NCBI RefSeq assembly: GCF_000972845.2
Contig: NC_040016.1
Span: 11,366,701-11,430,700 of the forward strand
Source: Larimichthys crocea
Taxonomy: Eukaryota; Chordata; Actinopteri; Sciaenidae
DNA: 64,000 bases
Direction: 5' to 3'
In this document: one piece after another, positions 63,451-64,000 of the stretch
How positions within the stretch are numbered: position 1 is the stretch's first letter
Layout of the letters: each line of letters opens with the position of its first letter
Made by a program: the position numbers and the translations under genes
Notes under the pieces: model-generated
Databases searched by the model: none
What the model saw: the letters and a program-made list of their open reading frames with translations, nothing else
What the model was told of the DNA's origin: nothing

Positions 63451-63489
63451 CTGTACTTGATGCAGAGGAGGGAGCAGATGCTGGTCATT
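63451..63489 (-). CDS. ptprg: tentative ptprg exon upstream of P1 (possible alternative start)
   Basis: On the minus strand a CAG|GTAGGA donor at 63451 follows a short frame reading MTSICSLLCIKY plus a split Arg codon. It joins P1 as [10 protein letters not shown] (family pattern YWRKCFQTAHF). A T-rich tract and TAAAG acceptor lie just before it, and the ATG falls one base after that acceptor. An in-frame TAA lies two codons before the ATG. It may be the end of a transmembrane exon, an alternative first exon with its own ATG, or spurious. Confidence 0.35.
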
Positions 63490-63559
63490 CTTTATGAGAA
63501 ATGGAACAAAAATAATAATAATAAAAAAAAGACTTCACTGCATTTAAAAGATAGACAGA

Positions 63560-63600
63560 TAGAGATAGAGAGAGAGAGAGAGGGAGAGAGAGAGAGAGGG
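63560..63600. repeat. (GA)n microsatellite
   Basis: GA/GGGA repeat about 70 bp upstream (in the gene direction) of the tentative ptprg exon. Confidence 0.9.
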
Positions 63601-64000
63601 AGGAATAGGTGAAAAACAAAAAAGGGAGGAGAGTCGTCGTCCCCTCCGTCCGGTTTGCGTCACAGCCTCTCAATCTAATGGCTCCCTGTGGGTGCAGATG
63701 TGGTACAGCTAACTAACCAGCATAGTTGACACCTCCTCCTTGTTTCTCTCCCATGGTCTCAAAGGAATATTTTGCTCTTGAGGAAATGGAAACTAGGATA
63801 AAATAGGCTTTCTGAATGGCTGCCAGTTGTAAAACAAAGAAAATTAAAAAAATAATAACTGCAGAGTAGTATCCAATTTAAACAGCACCGAGTCACAAAA
63901 ACACATAATGGGATTTCTTTCAAAGTTGAACATCTGTGAGTTTTAAACAAACACCTCGAGCCGCACAAGCTGCCAGATGTGTTCTGTAGCACCAGCAATT

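Larger units (their letters stand above)
62504..64000 (-). other. ptprg upstream intron and window edge
   Basis: Only the tentative 39-nt exon at 63451-63489 is supported. Contains (GA)n tracts at about 62683-62717 and 63560-63600. No transmembrane-encoding exon is seen before the window edge. Confidence 0.55.

Noticed and set aside
1..64000. CRISPR arrays, operons, phage or bacterial defence systems
   Set aside because: All real genes are spliced vertebrate genes. The only regular repeats are microsatellites and transposons.

Overview
This is a vertebrate, almost certainly teleost fish, genomic window. The genes are split by GT-AG introns, the introns are AT-rich and full of CA/GA/TA microsatellites, and they hold many fish-type transposon relics (hAT-like and other terminal-inverted-repeat elements, a Tc1 relic, a LINE relic, a tRNA-derived SINE). 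There are no bacterial operons, ribosome binding sites or CRISPR arrays. Gene names below rest on my memory of the human protein families, because no search could be run.

Layout. Positions 1-47.9 kb are most of one plus-strand gene, cadps (CAPS1, calcium-dependent secretion activator). I could place 28 coding exons from 1347 to the stop codon at 46706-46708. All exon phases agree and together they give 1220 residues. The N-terminal first exon lies upstream of the window. A 12-nt microexon (22717-22728) and several frame-neutral cassette exons are also visible. From 51.8 kb to the right edge lies the 3' half of a minus-strand gene, ptprg (receptor protein tyrosine phosphatase gamma). Sixteen confident exons encode the juxtamembrane region and both phosphatase domains. 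One tentative exon lies further 5'. The carbonic-anhydrase-like, fibronectin and transmembrane parts would lie beyond 64 kb.

The two genes are convergent (tail to tail). Only about 4 kb of 3' UTR and intergenic DNA separates their stop codons, and a decayed Tc1 element lies in that gap. Human CADPS and PTPRG are also convergent neighbours on 3p14, but as I recall FEZF2 and C3orf14 lie between them. Neither is visible here.

Function. CAPS1 primes dense-core and synaptic vesicles for calcium-triggered exocytosis, using C2, PH and MUN domains. PTPRG is a membrane tyrosine phosphatase with an active first domain and a catalytically dead second domain. They are syntenic rather than known to act in one pathway. 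I found no new molecular system. The most interesting points are the splicing architecture of cadps (microexon, candidate basic cassette exon at about 26.5 kb, proline/asparagine-rich cassette), the possible alternative 5' exon of ptprg, and transposons close to exons.
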